64,000 nt of DNA from Bog-756 sp050014755 (lineage in GTDB: Bacteria > Actinomycetota > Acidimicrobiia > Acidimicrobiales > RAAP-2): positions 1-64,000 of the forward strand of contig JBEKCS010000007.1 in assembly GCA_050014755.1 (NCBI GenBank), read 5' to 3'. The notes under the pieces are model-generated. The model searched no databases, was not told the origin of the DNA, and worked only from the letters and a program-made list of their open reading frames with translations. This document shows positions 51,199-60,357 of this stretch, one piece after another (positions within the stretch are counted from its first letter, which is position 1; each line of letters begins with the position of its first letter). The translations under genes were made by a program, and so were the position numbers.

Positions 51199-52395
51199 AT
51201 GAGCACCGAGACCACAGCGATCATGGGCGACCCCGGGCAGACCGGGCGCTTCGGCGACTTCGGGGGACGCTACGTCCCCGAGTCGTTGGTGCCGGCCTGC
51301 ATCGAACTCGAGAGCGCCTTCCGCGACGCCTGGGCCGACCCGGCGTTCCGGGCCGAGCTCGACGGCATCCTCCACAGCTACGGCGGTCGTCCGACGCCGG
51401 TCACCGAGTGCGGCCGACTCTCCGACCACCTGGGTGTCCGCCTGCTCCTCAAGCGGGAGGACCTCAACCACACCGGATCCCACAAGCTCAACAACGTGGT
51501 GGGTCAGGGTCTGCTCGCCCGTCGGATGGGAAAGCGCAAGCTGGTGGCCGAGACCGGCGCCGGCCAGCACGGAGTGGCCACGGCCACGGCCGCCGCACTG
51601 TTCGGAATGGAGTGCATCGTCTACATGGGAGAGGTCGACACACGGCGCCAGGAGCTCAACGTGTTCCGCATGGAGCTGCTGGGTGCCACGGTCATCCCGG
51701 TGACCAGCGGCAGCCGCACCCTGAAGGACGCCGTCAACGAGGCGTTGCGGGCCTGGGTCGCCTCGGTGGGGGACACCCACTACTGCCTCGGGTCGGTGAT
51801 GGGTCCCCATCCCTACCCGTGGATGGTCCGCGAGTTCCAGCGGGTGATCGGGGACGAGGCCCGCGAGCAGTGCCGTGCACTGCTCGACGGTGGATCCCCC
51901 GATGTGGTGGTCGCCTGCGCCGGCGGGGGCTCGAACGCCGCCGGGATCTTCGCCGGGTTCGCCGACACCACCTCCGCGCAGTTGGTGGCGGTCGAGGCGG
52001 CCGGCGGTGCCGCGGTCTCGACCGGGATCCCCGGTGTCCTGCACGGCATGCGCAGTGCTCTGCTCCAGGACGAGGTCGGTCAGATCCTCGAGGCCGAGTC
52101 CATCTCCGCCGGCCTCGACTACCCGGGTATCGGACCCGAGCACGCCCATCTGGCCGCACTCGGCCGTGCCCGCTACGTGTCGGCCGACGACGACTCGGTG
52201 CTCGAGGCGTTCCAGCTCCTGGCCCGGACCGAGGGCATCCTGCCCGCACTCGAGTCGGCCCATGCCCTGGCCTGGGTGGTCGCCGCCGCCGAAACCGGCG
52301 AATTGGCACCCGGGTCGACCGTGCTGATCAACCTGTCGGGACGGGGCGACAAGGACGTCGCCCAGGTGCGGGACATCCTGAGGGGACGGTCGTGA
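51199..52395 (+). CDS. trpB: Tryptophan synthase beta subunit
   Basis: 398 aa PLP enzyme joining indole and serine. FGDFGGRYVPESL, LLLKREDLNHTGSHKLNNVVGQ (PLP Lys in HTGSHKLN), AETGAGQHGVATAT, GSVMGPHPYPWMVREFQ, CAGGGSNAAGIFAGF, and LSGRGDKDVAQV are complete. Class TrpB1. ATG at 51199, 67 bp after trpF. GTGA overlap with trpA. Confidence 0.97.
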   Translation: MSTETTAIMGDPGQTGRFGDFGGRYVPESLVPACIELESAFRDAWADPAFRAELDGILHSYGGRPTPVTECGRLSDHLGVRLLLKREDLNHTGSHKLNNVVGQGLLARRMGKRKLVAETGAGQHGVATATAAALFGMECIVYMGEVDTRRQELNVFRMELLGATVIPVTSGSRTLKDAVNEALRAWVASVGDTHYCLGSVMGPHPYPWMVREFQRVIGDEAREQCRALLDGGSPDVVVACAGGGSNAAGIFAGFADTTSAQLVAVEAAGGAAVSTGIPGVLHGMRSALLQDEVGQILEAESISAGLDYPGIGPEHAHLAALGRARYVSADDDSVLEAFQLLARTEGILPALESAHALAWVVAAAETGELAPGSTVLINLSGRGDKDVAQVRDILRGRS

Positions 52396-53195
52396 GTCCG
52401 GCCGCTCCGCCCCGCACCCCCGGCCGCCTCGAGTCGGCCCTGCGGGCCCGGCGGGATGCCGGCCACAAACTCCTCATCCCCTACATCACCGGCGGGCTCG
52501 ACGACGAGTGGCTCCTGGTGTTGGAGGCGTTGGCCGGTGCCGGAGCGGACGCCATCGAAGTCGGCATCCCCTTCTCGGATCCGATGATCGACGGCCCGGT
52601 GATCCAGGAGTCCTCACTCCGGGCCCTCGGGCGGGGCACCACCCCCGAGGGGGTGCTGGCCGACCTGAGCAGGGTCGACGTGGGGGTGCCGCTCGTGGTC
52701 ATGACGTACTACAACCTCATCTACCGGGCCGGACACGCCCGCATCGCCGGGACCATGCACCAGTCGGGCGTCTCCGGTGCGATCATCCCGGACCTCCCGC
52801 TGGAGGAGGTCGGGGAGTGGGCCGACGCGGCGGACGCCGAGGACGTGGCCACCGTGCTGCTGGTCGCCCCGTCCACCCCCGACGACCGGATGGATCTGAT
52901 CTGCGAGCGTTCCCGTGGGTTCGTCTATGCCGTCGGACGGATGGGGGTGACCGGCGAGCAGGCCGTGCTGGCCGGCTCGGCCAGCGAGGTGGCGATCCGG
53001 GTGCGATCCGTGACCGATCTCCCGGTGTGCGTGGGGATCGGCGTGTCCACACCCGACCAGGCCGCGTCGCTGTGCGAAGCGGCCGACGGGGTGGTCGTCG
53101 GCTCGGCACTGGTTCGTCGCCTCCTCGAGGGCGGCGGTCCTGACGGGGCCGCCGAATTCGTGGGATCGCTGCGGGCCGCCATCGACGCCGGCTGA
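52392..53195 (+). CDS. trpA: Tryptophan synthase alpha subunit
   Basis: 267 aa TIM barrel that cleaves indole-3-glycerol phosphate. LIPYITGGLDDEW, ADAIEVGIPFSDPMIDGPVIQ with the catalytic Glu and Asp, VVMTYYNLIYRAG, IIPDLPLEE, LLVAPSTPDDRM and VGIGVSTPDQA are present. GTG start overlapping trpB; last gene of the operon. Confidence 0.97.
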   Translation: MSPAAPPRTPGRLESALRARRDAGHKLLIPYITGGLDDEWLLVLEALAGAGADAIEVGIPFSDPMIDGPVIQESSLRALGRGTTPEGVLADLSRVDVGVPLVVMTYYNLIYRAGHARIAGTMHQSGVSGAIIPDLPLEEVGEWADAADAEDVATVLLVAPSTPDDRMDLICERSRGFVYAVGRMGVTGEQAVLAGSASEVAIRVRSVTDLPVCVGIGVSTPDQAASLCEAADGVVVGSALVRRLLEGGGPDGAAEFVGSLRAAIDAG

Positions 53196-53270
53196 GCGCC
53201 TGTTCTGCGGTCGACCCGCCGATGGCGACGATCAGTCGCAGGACGCGTTGTCCGGTGGTAGACCCTGCCC

Positions 53271-54707
53271 ATGTCCGATCGACGGCGGAGACGCGTCCTA
53301 CCGATGGCGACGGCGGCCACCTGCCTCGCCCTGCTGGTCTCGGGCTGCGGGTCCAGCTCGTCGTCCCCACCGTCGACCTCCGCGTCGTCCGCGCCCCTGC
53401 ACGTGACGTGGATGAACGGATTCGACGCTCCGGGCACCCCGGCTCGGTACGACCAGGTCGGCGTACTCAAGGTCGGATCGAGCAGCGCCAAGAACGTCCT
53501 GGTTCTCGAGCCCGGGACCTCAGCGGCCGCCGCCTACTTCGTGCCCCTGGCCAGGTGGATCGTCTCCAAGAACACCAGTTGGCAGGTGTGGTCGGTCGAA
53601 CGGCGGGAGAACCTGCTCGAGGACCAGTCCGAGCTCGACCTCTACAAGCAGCACAAGGTCACCACGACCCAGCTCTTCGACTACTACCTGGGCTACCTGA
53701 AGAACCCGAGCATCACCGATCACTACCAGGTCGTCCCGAACTCGAGCGTCGAGTTCGCCGGTCAGTGGGGGATGGACGTCGCCGTCCAGGACCTCCGCAT
53801 CGTGATCGACGCGGCCAACCGTCTGGGCGGCCGGGTCGTCCTCGGCGGCCACTCGCTGGGCGGATCGGTGGTGACCGCCTACGCCACATGGGACTTCGGC
53901 GGTAAGCCCGGGGCCGACGACCTGGCGGGGCTCGTCTACATCGACGGTGCCAGCCCCCCGACCCCGATGACCACCCTGACGGCGACCCAGGACCTCCAGG
54001 CGCTCGCCGTGCCCGACGCGTCTCCCTGGCTCTCCTTCGGCGGGATCACCGCCCCCTACGCCGGACTGTTCGAGGCCACCGGAGCCGCATCCGCCCTCCA
54101 GGACCCGAACGCGCCGTCGCTCGGCCAGACGTCCGGGCTCCTGCCGTCGTACATCGTGCCTCCGGTTCCGGTCACCAACCTGGGACAGTACGGCTACGCC
54201 CTCAACGTGGCCACGTCGCCCTCGAGTCTGGAGGCAGCCCAGGGCCACCTCGGACAGGGGATCGCCGCGGCCGGCCCGGTCCACGGGTGGAACGGCACCG
54301 GAGCGCTGACCCCCATCGACCGGTTCGCGTCGATGTTCGAGGGTGCGGGGATCCAGAACGCCAACGGCACGGAGTGGTACTTCCCCCAACGGTTGACCGA
54401 CGACACCGGTGCGGTGGCGGACGGCAACGCCAACCCGGCCCAGAGCGTGCTCGGCGTCGACGCCACCATGGGGCATTCGTTGCCCAAGTCGCTCCTGATC
54501 TACGCCTTCGGCGCCCACCTCGGCGGCCAAGGCGTCCTGGACGCCACCACGACCCTGGCCCGGCAGTCGGGCATTCCGTCGAGCAACCTGACCCTGGTCA
54601 ACCGCCAGAGCACCTACGCACACAACGACCCGGCCGGTGCCTACCCGGACAACGTCTTCTTCCAGTACCTCATGCCCTTCCTGGCCAAGGTCGCCTCCCG
54701 CGGCTGA
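53271..54707 (+). CDS. Secreted lipoprotein with alpha/beta-hydrolase fold
   Basis: 478 aa. Basic start RRRRR, hydrophobic segment, lipobox LVSGC with lipidated C26, then a Ser-rich linker. The nucleophile elbow is GGHSLGG; VLVLEPGTSAAAAYF is the likely oxyanion region and the late His may be in YAHNDPA. WQVWSVERRENLLEDQS follows the early strands. Substrate unknown; a cell-surface esterase or lipase is plausible. TAGACC lies 6 nt before the ATG (leaderless type). Confidence 0.85.
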   Translation: MSDRRRRRVLPMATAATCLALLVSGCGSSSSSPPSTSASSAPLHVTWMNGFDAPGTPARYDQVGVLKVGSSSAKNVLVLEPGTSAAAAYFVPLARWIVSKNTSWQVWSVERRENLLEDQSELDLYKQHKVTTTQLFDYYLGYLKNPSITDHYQVVPNSSVEFAGQWGMDVAVQDLRIVIDAANRLGGRVVLGGHSLGGSVVTAYATWDFGGKPGADDLAGLVYIDGASPPTPMTTLTATQDLQALAVPDASPWLSFGGITAPYAGLFEATGAASALQDPNAPSLGQTSGLLPSYIVPPVPVTNLGQYGYALNVATSPSSLEAAQGHLGQGIAAAGPVHGWNGTGALTPIDRFASMFEGAGIQNANGTEWYFPQRLTDDTGAVADGNANPAQSVLGVDATMGHSLPKSLLIYAFGAHLGGQGVLDATTTLARQSGIPSSNLTLVNRQSTYAHNDPAGAYPDNVFFQYLMPFLAKVASRG

Positions 54708-54762
54708 CCGTCGGGCGACACGGGACTCCTGGCCCCGCCGCCGCCGCCGGCACGGGCCGAGG

Positions 54763-55194
54763 TCAGGCCCTGGTGCCCGGGGAGATCCTCCTGATGGTGT
54801 CGAGCAGATGGTCCGGGCGGATCTCCTTCGGGACCACGGCGACCGCACCCGCCTGTCGGGCCTCCATCGCCACCTGGCGGTCGACCATCCCCGTATGCAG
54901 GATGAGGGTCACCCCGGGGACCGTTTCGGACAGCGTCGTGCACAGTTCGATGCCGGTGCCGTCGGGCAGGCGGTTGTCGATGACGGCCACGTCGGGAAGG
55001 AGCTCGGTGATGACCTGGCGGCCCTGGAGGACGGTGCCCACCGCAGCAACCACCTCCATGCCTGCGCCGCTCAAGATGGCGCACAGCTCACCACGCGCCT
55101 GGTCGTGGTCCTCCACCAGGCAGACCGTGAGGGCGGTGACCGGGGGCATTTCGGTGAGGGCGGCGCACATTCCACCAGTTTCGGGGATCGCCAT
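54763..55194 (-). CDS. Stand-alone response-regulator receiver protein
   Basis: 143 aa, one receiver domain only: E28-D29 in LVEDHDQ, phospho-acceptor D73 in VAVIDNRLPDG, T101 in LILHTGM and K123 in VVPKEIR. All switch residues are present, so it can probably be phosphorylated. No output domain follows. The start (ATG, CCGGGG and TATTCA just upstream) fixes a ~20-residue N-terminal lead. CheY/Spo0F-like proteins relay phosphate or bind partners. No kinase is adjacent. Confidence 0.9.
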   Translation of the reverse strand: MAIPETGGMCAALTEMPPVTALTVCLVEDHDQARGELCAILSGAGMEVVAAVGTVLQGRQVITELLPDVAVIDNRLPDGTGIELCTTLSETVPGVTLILHTGMVDRQVAMEARQAGAVAVVPKEIRPDHLLDTIRRISPGTRA

Positions 55195-55254
55195 CCCCGG
55201 TGAATAGTGCCAAAGGACCCGCTCTCGGAGCTTCCTCGCCCCGTCCGGACCGGG

Positions 55255-56946
55255 TCAGTCCCGGTGCGGCCGGATGAGCCGGTAGACGGCCCGGACCAGG
55301 GGAATCCGTCGTTTCGGGTGCTCATGGGCCTCGAGCCGCTTGGCGATCAGTTCGCGTCGCTCCTGGAGCTGGCGGAAGGTGATGGCGTCGTCGTCCCCGG
55401 TGAACCCCATCGCCGCCCGGTAGCCGTCGAGGTCGATGGTCTCGTCGGACACCTCGAACCCGACCTCGCGTGCGATCTGCTCGCCGTGGCGCTCGGTGAA
55501 GTAGGTGACGATGGCCACGATCTCGCCCAGGATGTCGACATCGGGGGCCATGGTGGCCATGGCCCCGTTCAGGAACAGCATGTTCTTGACGAACAGCATG
55601 AGCTCCTTCGGGAGGCGTGCCCCGTAGCCGAGGAGGGCCTTGGTCACTTCCCGCAGCTCGGCCACCATCTCCTCGGCGGTCAGCGTGGTCGGGTCGATCG
55701 GGGGGCGGTCGAGGTTGAGGTCGCGGATGACCGCCTCGATGTCCGAGTCGGCCGGCAGCGCGCCCAGGTCCCTCAGGGCCTCGACCTGGACGGTCACGTT
55801 GTTGGTGCTCGCCCCCATCTGCAGGCGGAGGAAGGCCTGGCGCTTGGCCTCGTCCAGCCGGGCGGTGATCCCGAAGTCGAGGAGGGCGACCGTCCCGTCG
55901 GACTGGACCATCATGTTGCCGCCGTGCAGGTCGCCGTGGAAGACCCCGTAGAGCAGGGCACCCTCCAGGAAGGCGATCAGGCTGGACCGTAGGACGGCGG
56001 CGGTGTCGATGCCCGCCACACGCATGCCCTCGGCATCGCCCCACGAGAACCCGTGGAGGTGCTCCATGACGAGTACCCGGCGGGTCACCAGGTCCGGATG
56101 GGGACGGGGAACCACCACGGCGCGCTGGCCGGTGCCGGCGAACACCGCGGCGATGTCCAGCATGTTCTGGGCCTCGAGTCGGAAGTCGAGCTCCTCGACG
56201 ATGGTCTCGGCGAACAGCTCGACCAGAGCCGGCGGATTGGTGAGGGCGGCGACCGGGATCCGCCCGACCAGGAACGGTGCGATCCACGCCATGGCGGCGA
56301 CATCCAGACGCACCAACGGCGCGACCCGGCTGCGCTGCACCTTGACCACCACCCGCTCGCCGGTCCGGAGCGTGGCGCTGTGGACCTGGGCGATGGAGGC
56401 GGATGCGATCGGCGTCGAGTCGAACGACGTGAACACCTCGGCCAGCGGCCGGCCGAGGTCCTCCTCGACGGTGCGGCGCACGACGCGGAACGGCTCGGGG
56501 GGCACCCGGTCGCGCAGGAGCCGGAACTCGGCCACCAGCTCCTCGGGGAAGATGCCCTCGCCCGACGAGATGATCTGACCGAGCTTGATGTAGGTGGGAC
56601 CGAGGTGCTCGAAGGCGGGCCGGAGCCGGGTCGACAGCCCTGCCCGCGACCGGGGGGTCCCCCGCTCGTTGACACCCCACAGCAGGAGGGCCCCGCCGAT
56701 CCGGTAGACCACGGTCAGGACCCGGCCGACGGAGGGGAGGTGTCGGGGGTGGACCAGGTCCCGGGCCAGGTGGGCGGCCTGCTGTCGAAGTGTGTCGATG
56801 TCGGGGTCGCCGCCCCGTGCGAACCGCCACGGCATGGCGTCCGGCTCCACGATCCAGGGTGCGTGCGGGGTGAATGCCCCGATGGCCAGGTCGGACGGTC
56901 CGACATGGCCCGGATCGTCATCCCTCGGTGTGGCGGCGTCGATCAT
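55255..56946 (-). CDS. ABC1/UbiB-family atypical kinase
   Basis: 563 aa from the ATG at 56946 (TACCGT 9 nt upstream); the frame is open 20 codons further. UbiB features: LGPTYIKLGQIISS (KxGQ), the Ala-rich loop ASASIAQVH replacing the P-loop, VVVKVQR, EELDFRLEAQNM, FHGDLHGGNMMV and LLDFGITARL, with two hydrophobic stretches near the C-terminus. UbiB-type ATPases support quinone synthesis or lipid handling; with menaquinone genes in this genome, a quinone role is possible. Confidence 0.92.
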   Translation of the reverse strand: MIDAATPRDDDPGHVGPSDLAIGAFTPHAPWIVEPDAMPWRFARGGDPDIDTLRQQAAHLARDLVHPRHLPSVGRVLTVVYRIGGALLLWGVNERGTPRSRAGLSTRLRPAFEHLGPTYIKLGQIISSGEGIFPEELVAEFRLLRDRVPPEPFRVVRRTVEEDLGRPLAEVFTSFDSTPIASASIAQVHSATLRTGERVVVKVQRSRVAPLVRLDVAAMAWIAPFLVGRIPVAALTNPPALVELFAETIVEELDFRLEAQNMLDIAAVFAGTGQRAVVVPRPHPDLVTRRVLVMEHLHGFSWGDAEGMRVAGIDTAAVLRSSLIAFLEGALLYGVFHGDLHGGNMMVQSDGTVALLDFGITARLDEAKRQAFLRLQMGASTNNVTVQVEALRDLGALPADSDIEAVIRDLNLDRPPIDPTTLTAEEMVAELREVTKALLGYGARLPKELMLFVKNMLFLNGAMATMAPDVDILGEIVAIVTYFTERHGEQIAREVGFEVSDETIDLDGYRAAMGFTGDDDAITFRQLQERRELIAKRLEAHEHPKRRIPLVRAVYRLIRPHRD

Positions 56947-57107
56947 GGGATCACCACGGTAGGGGACGGCTGCGCCGATTCGTCCGGCACCGTCCGACCA
57001 CTCCACCGTGTGGGCTCGGAGATCGTTCTTGACTCGTGCGCATCCGAATCCGGACTCCCTGGCGGCCGGACGGGGGTCCGGGCGCGGAAGGTGAGCCGAG
57101 GTAAAAA

Positions 57108-57115
57108 GGTATTCG
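57108..57115. repeat. Left 8-bp target-site duplication (GGTATTCG) of the IS66 element
   Basis: GGTATTCG is repeated exactly at 58695-58702. IS66-family transposition gives 8-bp duplications, so both ends are defined and the insertion is probably young. Confidence 0.93.
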
Positions 57116-58694
57116 GTAACTGTTCAGGTCTCCTGACCCGACCGTCCACTACCTGCGGGTTCGACGCGCGTATCGTTGGGAATTCCGGCCGACGACCCCT
57201 CCACCAGCGATGGTGCGCCCTCCTATGCGGAGTTGCTCGACGAGGTCGTCACGCTCCGGGCAATGGTGGTCGAGCAGGCGAAGCTGATCGAACGGCTGAC
57301 CACCGAGATGGCCGAGCTTCGTGCCCGGGTGTCCATGAACTCCCGCAACTCGTCGAAGCCTCCCTCGTCGGACGGCTATGCCAAGCCAGCCCCCAAGTCA
57401 CGCCGGGTCCGTTCCGGCAAGAAGCCGGGGAAACAGCCGGGCGACCCGGGACACCACCTGGCCCAGCGGACCGATCCCGATGCCACCGAGGTCCATGCGC
57501 CGGACGCCTGCCAGCGCTGTGGCCATGACCTGTCGGACGCACCGGTCACCTCGGTCGTCACCCGTCAGGTGTTCGACCTGCCGCCCATGGCCCTCAGGTG
57601 CACCGAGCACCAGGCAGAGCGCAGGCGCTGTGCCTGCGGGACTGAGACCACCGGGTCGTTCCCCGCCTTCGCCACCGCCCCCGCCTGTTACGGGCCGGCC
57701 CTTCGGGCCTACGTCTGCTACCTGGTGACCCGCCAGCACCTCCCCGTCGCCCGGGTGGCCGAGCTGTTGGCCGACACCTATGGGGCCACCGTCTCCACCG
57801 GGGTGATCGTGGCCATGGTCCACGAGGGGGCGGGCATGCTGGAGGAGTTCTGTGCCCAGGTGCGGGGGCTCCTGCGAGGGTCGTCCGTAGTCCACGTGGA
57901 CGAGACCGGCCTGCGGGTGGACGCCCTCCTGGCCTGGGTACATGCCGCCTCGACCACCGACCTCACCCTCTATCACCTGGACCGTCGGCGAGGAACCGAC
58001 GGCACCGACGCCATGGGGGTCGTCCGATACCTCAAGGGCGTGCTCGTCCATGACGGCTGGAGGGCCTATCGGAACTACGCCAACGTCACCCACGCCTTGT
58101 GCAACGCCCACCACCTTCGAGAGCTCGAGGCGGTCGGCGCCACCGACGGCCAGGGGTGGGCTACCGACCTGGCCCACCTGCTCACCACCACCTGGGGACT
58201 CGTGCTCGATGCCCGGGACAACGGGGTGGGCGCGCTCGGCACCGACGAACTCTCACGCATCCGGGACGAGTACCGGCGCATCATGATCGCCGGCCACCGG
58301 GCGAACCCACCGCCGCCGACGCCGGCGGGTTCGCGTCGACAGCCCAAGCGGACCACGGCCCTCAACTTGTTGCTCCGCCTCGATCGCCATACCAATGACG
58401 TGCTGCGCTTCGCCACCGACTTCTCGGTGCCCTTCGACAACAACCTCAGTGAACGCGACGTGCGGATGGTCAAGATCGCCCAGAAGATCTCCGGCGGGTT
58501 CAGGAGCACCGAGGGTGCCGAAGCCTTCCTCGCCTTCCGGAGCTATCTCTCGACCGCTGCCAAGCAAGGCGTCAACCGCCTCGGTGCGCTCCAGCAGCTG
58601 TTCGATGGATCCCCATGGCTGCCCTTCCAGCCGGCCATCGGCACCTGAGGCTCACTTCGACCCCTCCGGGCGACGAGCTGACCTGAACAGTTAC
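57116..58694 (+). mobile_element. Complete IS66-family insertion sequence (1579 bp)
   Basis: Perfect 15-bp terminal inverted repeats GTAACTGTTCAGGTC (57116-57130) and its complement at 58680-58694, flanked by the 8-bp duplication. It holds a single long transposase gene (tnpC type). The accessory tnpA and tnpB genes of many IS66 elements are missing, as in the single-ORF subgroup. It lies in the gap between the fab cluster and the UbiB gene, more than 150 bp from the UbiB start. Confidence 0.95.
57176..58648 (+). CDS. IS66-family transposase
   Basis: 490 aa, apparently starting at TTG 57176. N-terminal leucine-zipper-like helix (LLDEVVTLRAMVVEQAKLIE), then MNSRNSSKPPSSDG, typical of IS66, a zinc-finger-like CQRCGHDL and CACGTE, then the DDE core: VHVDETGLRVD, VHDGWRAY and DNNLSERDVRMVKIAQKISGGFRS with the catalytic Glu. 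No frameshift or stop, so the protein is probably active. Confidence 0.95.
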   Translation: MGIPADDPSTSDGAPSYAELLDEVVTLRAMVVEQAKLIERLTTEMAELRARVSMNSRNSSKPPSSDGYAKPAPKSRRVRSGKKPGKQPGDPGHHLAQRTDPDATEVHAPDACQRCGHDLSDAPVTSVVTRQVFDLPPMALRCTEHQAERRRCACGTETTGSFPAFATAPACYGPALRAYVCYLVTRQHLPVARVAELLADTYGATVSTGVIVAMVHEGAGMLEEFCAQVRGLLRGSSVVHVDETGLRVDALLAWVHAASTTDLTLYHLDRRRGTDGTDAMGVVRYLKGVLVHDGWRAYRNYANVTHALCNAHHLRELEAVGATDGQGWATDLAHLLTTTWGLVLDARDNGVGALGTDELSRIRDEYRRIMIAGHRANPPPPTPAGSRRQPKRTTALNLLLRLDRHTNDVLRFATDFSVPFDNNLSERDVRMVKIAQKISGGFRSTEGAEAFLAFRSYLSTAAKQGVNRLGALQQLFDGSPWLPFQPAIGT

Positions 58695-58702
58695 GGTATT
58701 CG
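58695..58702. repeat. Right 8-bp target-site duplication (GGTATTCG)
   Basis: Second copy of GGTATTCG; its last four bases (TTCG) are the first arm of the 35-bp palindrome that follows. Confidence 0.93.
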
Positions 58703-58733
58703 CAATGTACGCACATTGTGCGCACATTGCGAA
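58699..58733. promoter_or_regulatory. 35-bp near-perfect palindrome beside the IS66 insertion
   Basis: Arms TTCGCAATGT (58699-58708) and ACATTGCGAA (58724-58733). The inner sequence also pairs, apart from one mismatch (58709/58723). It may be an operator or, if transcribed, the terminator of the fab operon, whose stop lies at 58800 on the minus strand. Confidence 0.6.
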
Positions 58734-58799
58734 AAGTAAAGTGCCCGTGCGCCGACTCCGACCGGCGGACGCCATCGCCGCCCCGACCACCGGAAGCGC

Positions 58800-59996
58800 T
58801 CAGGCAGGGGAGATGACCAGGCAGCCGTTGTGGCCGCCGAACCCGAACGAGTTGGAGAGGATCGGTCCCGGCTCCCACGGTCGGGCCGCTCCGGCGACGA
58901 TGTCGAGGTGGATCTCGGGATCGGGCTCCTCGTAGCCGACGGTCGGCGGGATGCTCCCGTGGGCGATGGTCAGGACGGCGGCGACCGCCTCGATGGCCCC
59001 GCTGGCCCCGAGGCCGTGTCCGGTCACCCCCTTGGTCGAGGTCACAGGGGGCGAGTCGGGTCCGAACACGGTTCCGATGGCGTCCGACTCGGCCTTGTCG
59101 TTGAGGGGCGTCGACGTGCCGTGGGCGTTGATGTGGGCCACCTGGTCCGGGGTGATCCCCGCATCGTGCATCGCCTCGCGCATGCAGGCGGCCGCCCCGG
59201 TCCCGCCCGGAGCGGGGGCGGTGACGTGGTAGGCGTCGGCCGTGCTCCCGGCGCCGGCGAGCTCACCGTAGATGCGGGCGCCCCGGGCCACGGCACGGTC
59301 CCAGTCCTCGAAGACGAGTGCGCCGGCACCCTCGGTCATCACGAAGCCGTCGCGACGGATGTCGAATGGCCGGGAGTGGCCGGTGGTGGACAGGGCCGTC
59401 ATGTTGGCGAAGGCCGCCATGCCCACGTTGGTCATGCCCGCTTCGGCGGCACCCCCGACGACGATGTCGCACCGACCCGAGGCGACCAGGTGGGCGGCGT
59501 GGGCGATGCTGTGGGCGCCCGCCGCACAGGCGGTGATGATCGTCTCGGACGGTCCGTGCCACCCGAGACGCATGGAGACCGCGGCCGCGCCGGCATTGGA
59601 CATCATCATGGGCACCAGACGGGGGGAGACCCGACGGGCACCCTTCTCGCCGTACACGAGGATCTGGGTCTCGAGCGACTGGAGGCCGCCGACTCCGGTG
59701 CCCATGATGACGCCGGACCGTGCCGGGTCGGCACCGAGCGCGCCGGCGTCCTCGAGGGCCATGTCGGCCACCGCCACGCTGAACTGGGCGAACCGGTCGA
59801 CGTTGCGGGCGTCCTTGGTGGAGAACCACTGCTCGGGATCGAAATCGCGCACCCGGCGCTCACCGTCCGGTGCCGGACCGTGGAGCCCGGTCCAGAAGGC
59901 GTCGGCTCCGGTTCCGCAGCAGGCGATGACCCCGATCCCGGTGATCGCGACCCGCCTCCCGGCGATCGGTCCGTCAGGGCCGATGCCGAGCAGCAT
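58800..59996 (-). CDS. fabF: Beta-ketoacyl-ACP synthase II
   Basis: 398 aa; ATG overlapping the acpP stop. Elongates acyl-ACP by decarboxylative condensation with malonyl-ACP. Catalytic triad C157 (ITACAAGAHS), H292 (NAHGTSTPLND) and H327 (KGVTGHGLGASG). SNSFGFGGHN near the end is typical. Last gene of fabD-fabG-acpP-fabF. No fabH is in the window. Confidence 0.96.
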   Translation of the reverse strand: MLLGIGPDGPIAGRRVAITGIGVIACCGTGADAFWTGLHGPAPDGERRVRDFDPEQWFSTKDARNVDRFAQFSVAVADMALEDAGALGADPARSGVIMGTGVGGLQSLETQILVYGEKGARRVSPRLVPMMMSNAGAAAVSMRLGWHGPSETIITACAAGAHSIAHAAHLVASGRCDIVVGGAAEAGMTNVGMAAFANMTALSTTGHSRPFDIRRDGFVMTEGAGALVFEDWDRAVARGARIYGELAGAGSTADAYHVTAPAPGGTGAAACMREAMHDAGITPDQVAHINAHGTSTPLNDKAESDAIGTVFGPDSPPVTSTKGVTGHGLGASGAIEAVAAVLTIAHGSIPPTVGYEEPDPEIHLDIVAGAARPWEPGPILSNSFGFGGHNGCLVISPA

Positions 59997-60235
59997 CAGA
60001 TCTTGGCGACGATGAGGTCGTAGGCCTGGCCGATGGTCTCGATCCCCTCGAGCTCGGTCTCGTCGACGCTGACGTCGAAGGTCTCCTCCAGGGCCATGAC
60101 CAGCTCGACCAGGTCGAGGCTGTCGGCGTCGAGGTCCTCGGCGAACCGTGCCTCCTTGGTGATCTTGTCCGCGGGGACCTGGAGCACCTCCACCGCACAC
60201 CCCTTGAACTTCTCGAACGTCTCGTCGTTGCTCAC
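59996..60235 (-). CDS. acpP: Acyl carrier protein
   Basis: 79 aa acidic four-helix protein carrying growing acyl chains on phosphopantetheine. S39 of LDADSLDLVELVMALE is the attachment site. GTG start with AAGGAG 5-6 nt upstream. A 122-bp gap to fabG contains no gene and may allow separate control. ATGA overlap with fabF. Confidence 0.97.
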   Translation of the reverse strand: MSNDETFEKFKGCAVEVLQVPADKITKEARFAEDLDADSLDLVELVMALEETFDVSVDETELEGIETIGQAYDLIVAKI

Positions 60236-60357
60236 TGCATCTCCTTAGGTCTGTATCTCGATGTCGCCGGTCCGTCGACCCGATCGGCCCGACGCAGGCC
60301 TGTCCGACCGGTGCTGCGCCATGTTGTCGGCTCCGGGGCCCTGTGCGCCAGACGGGC

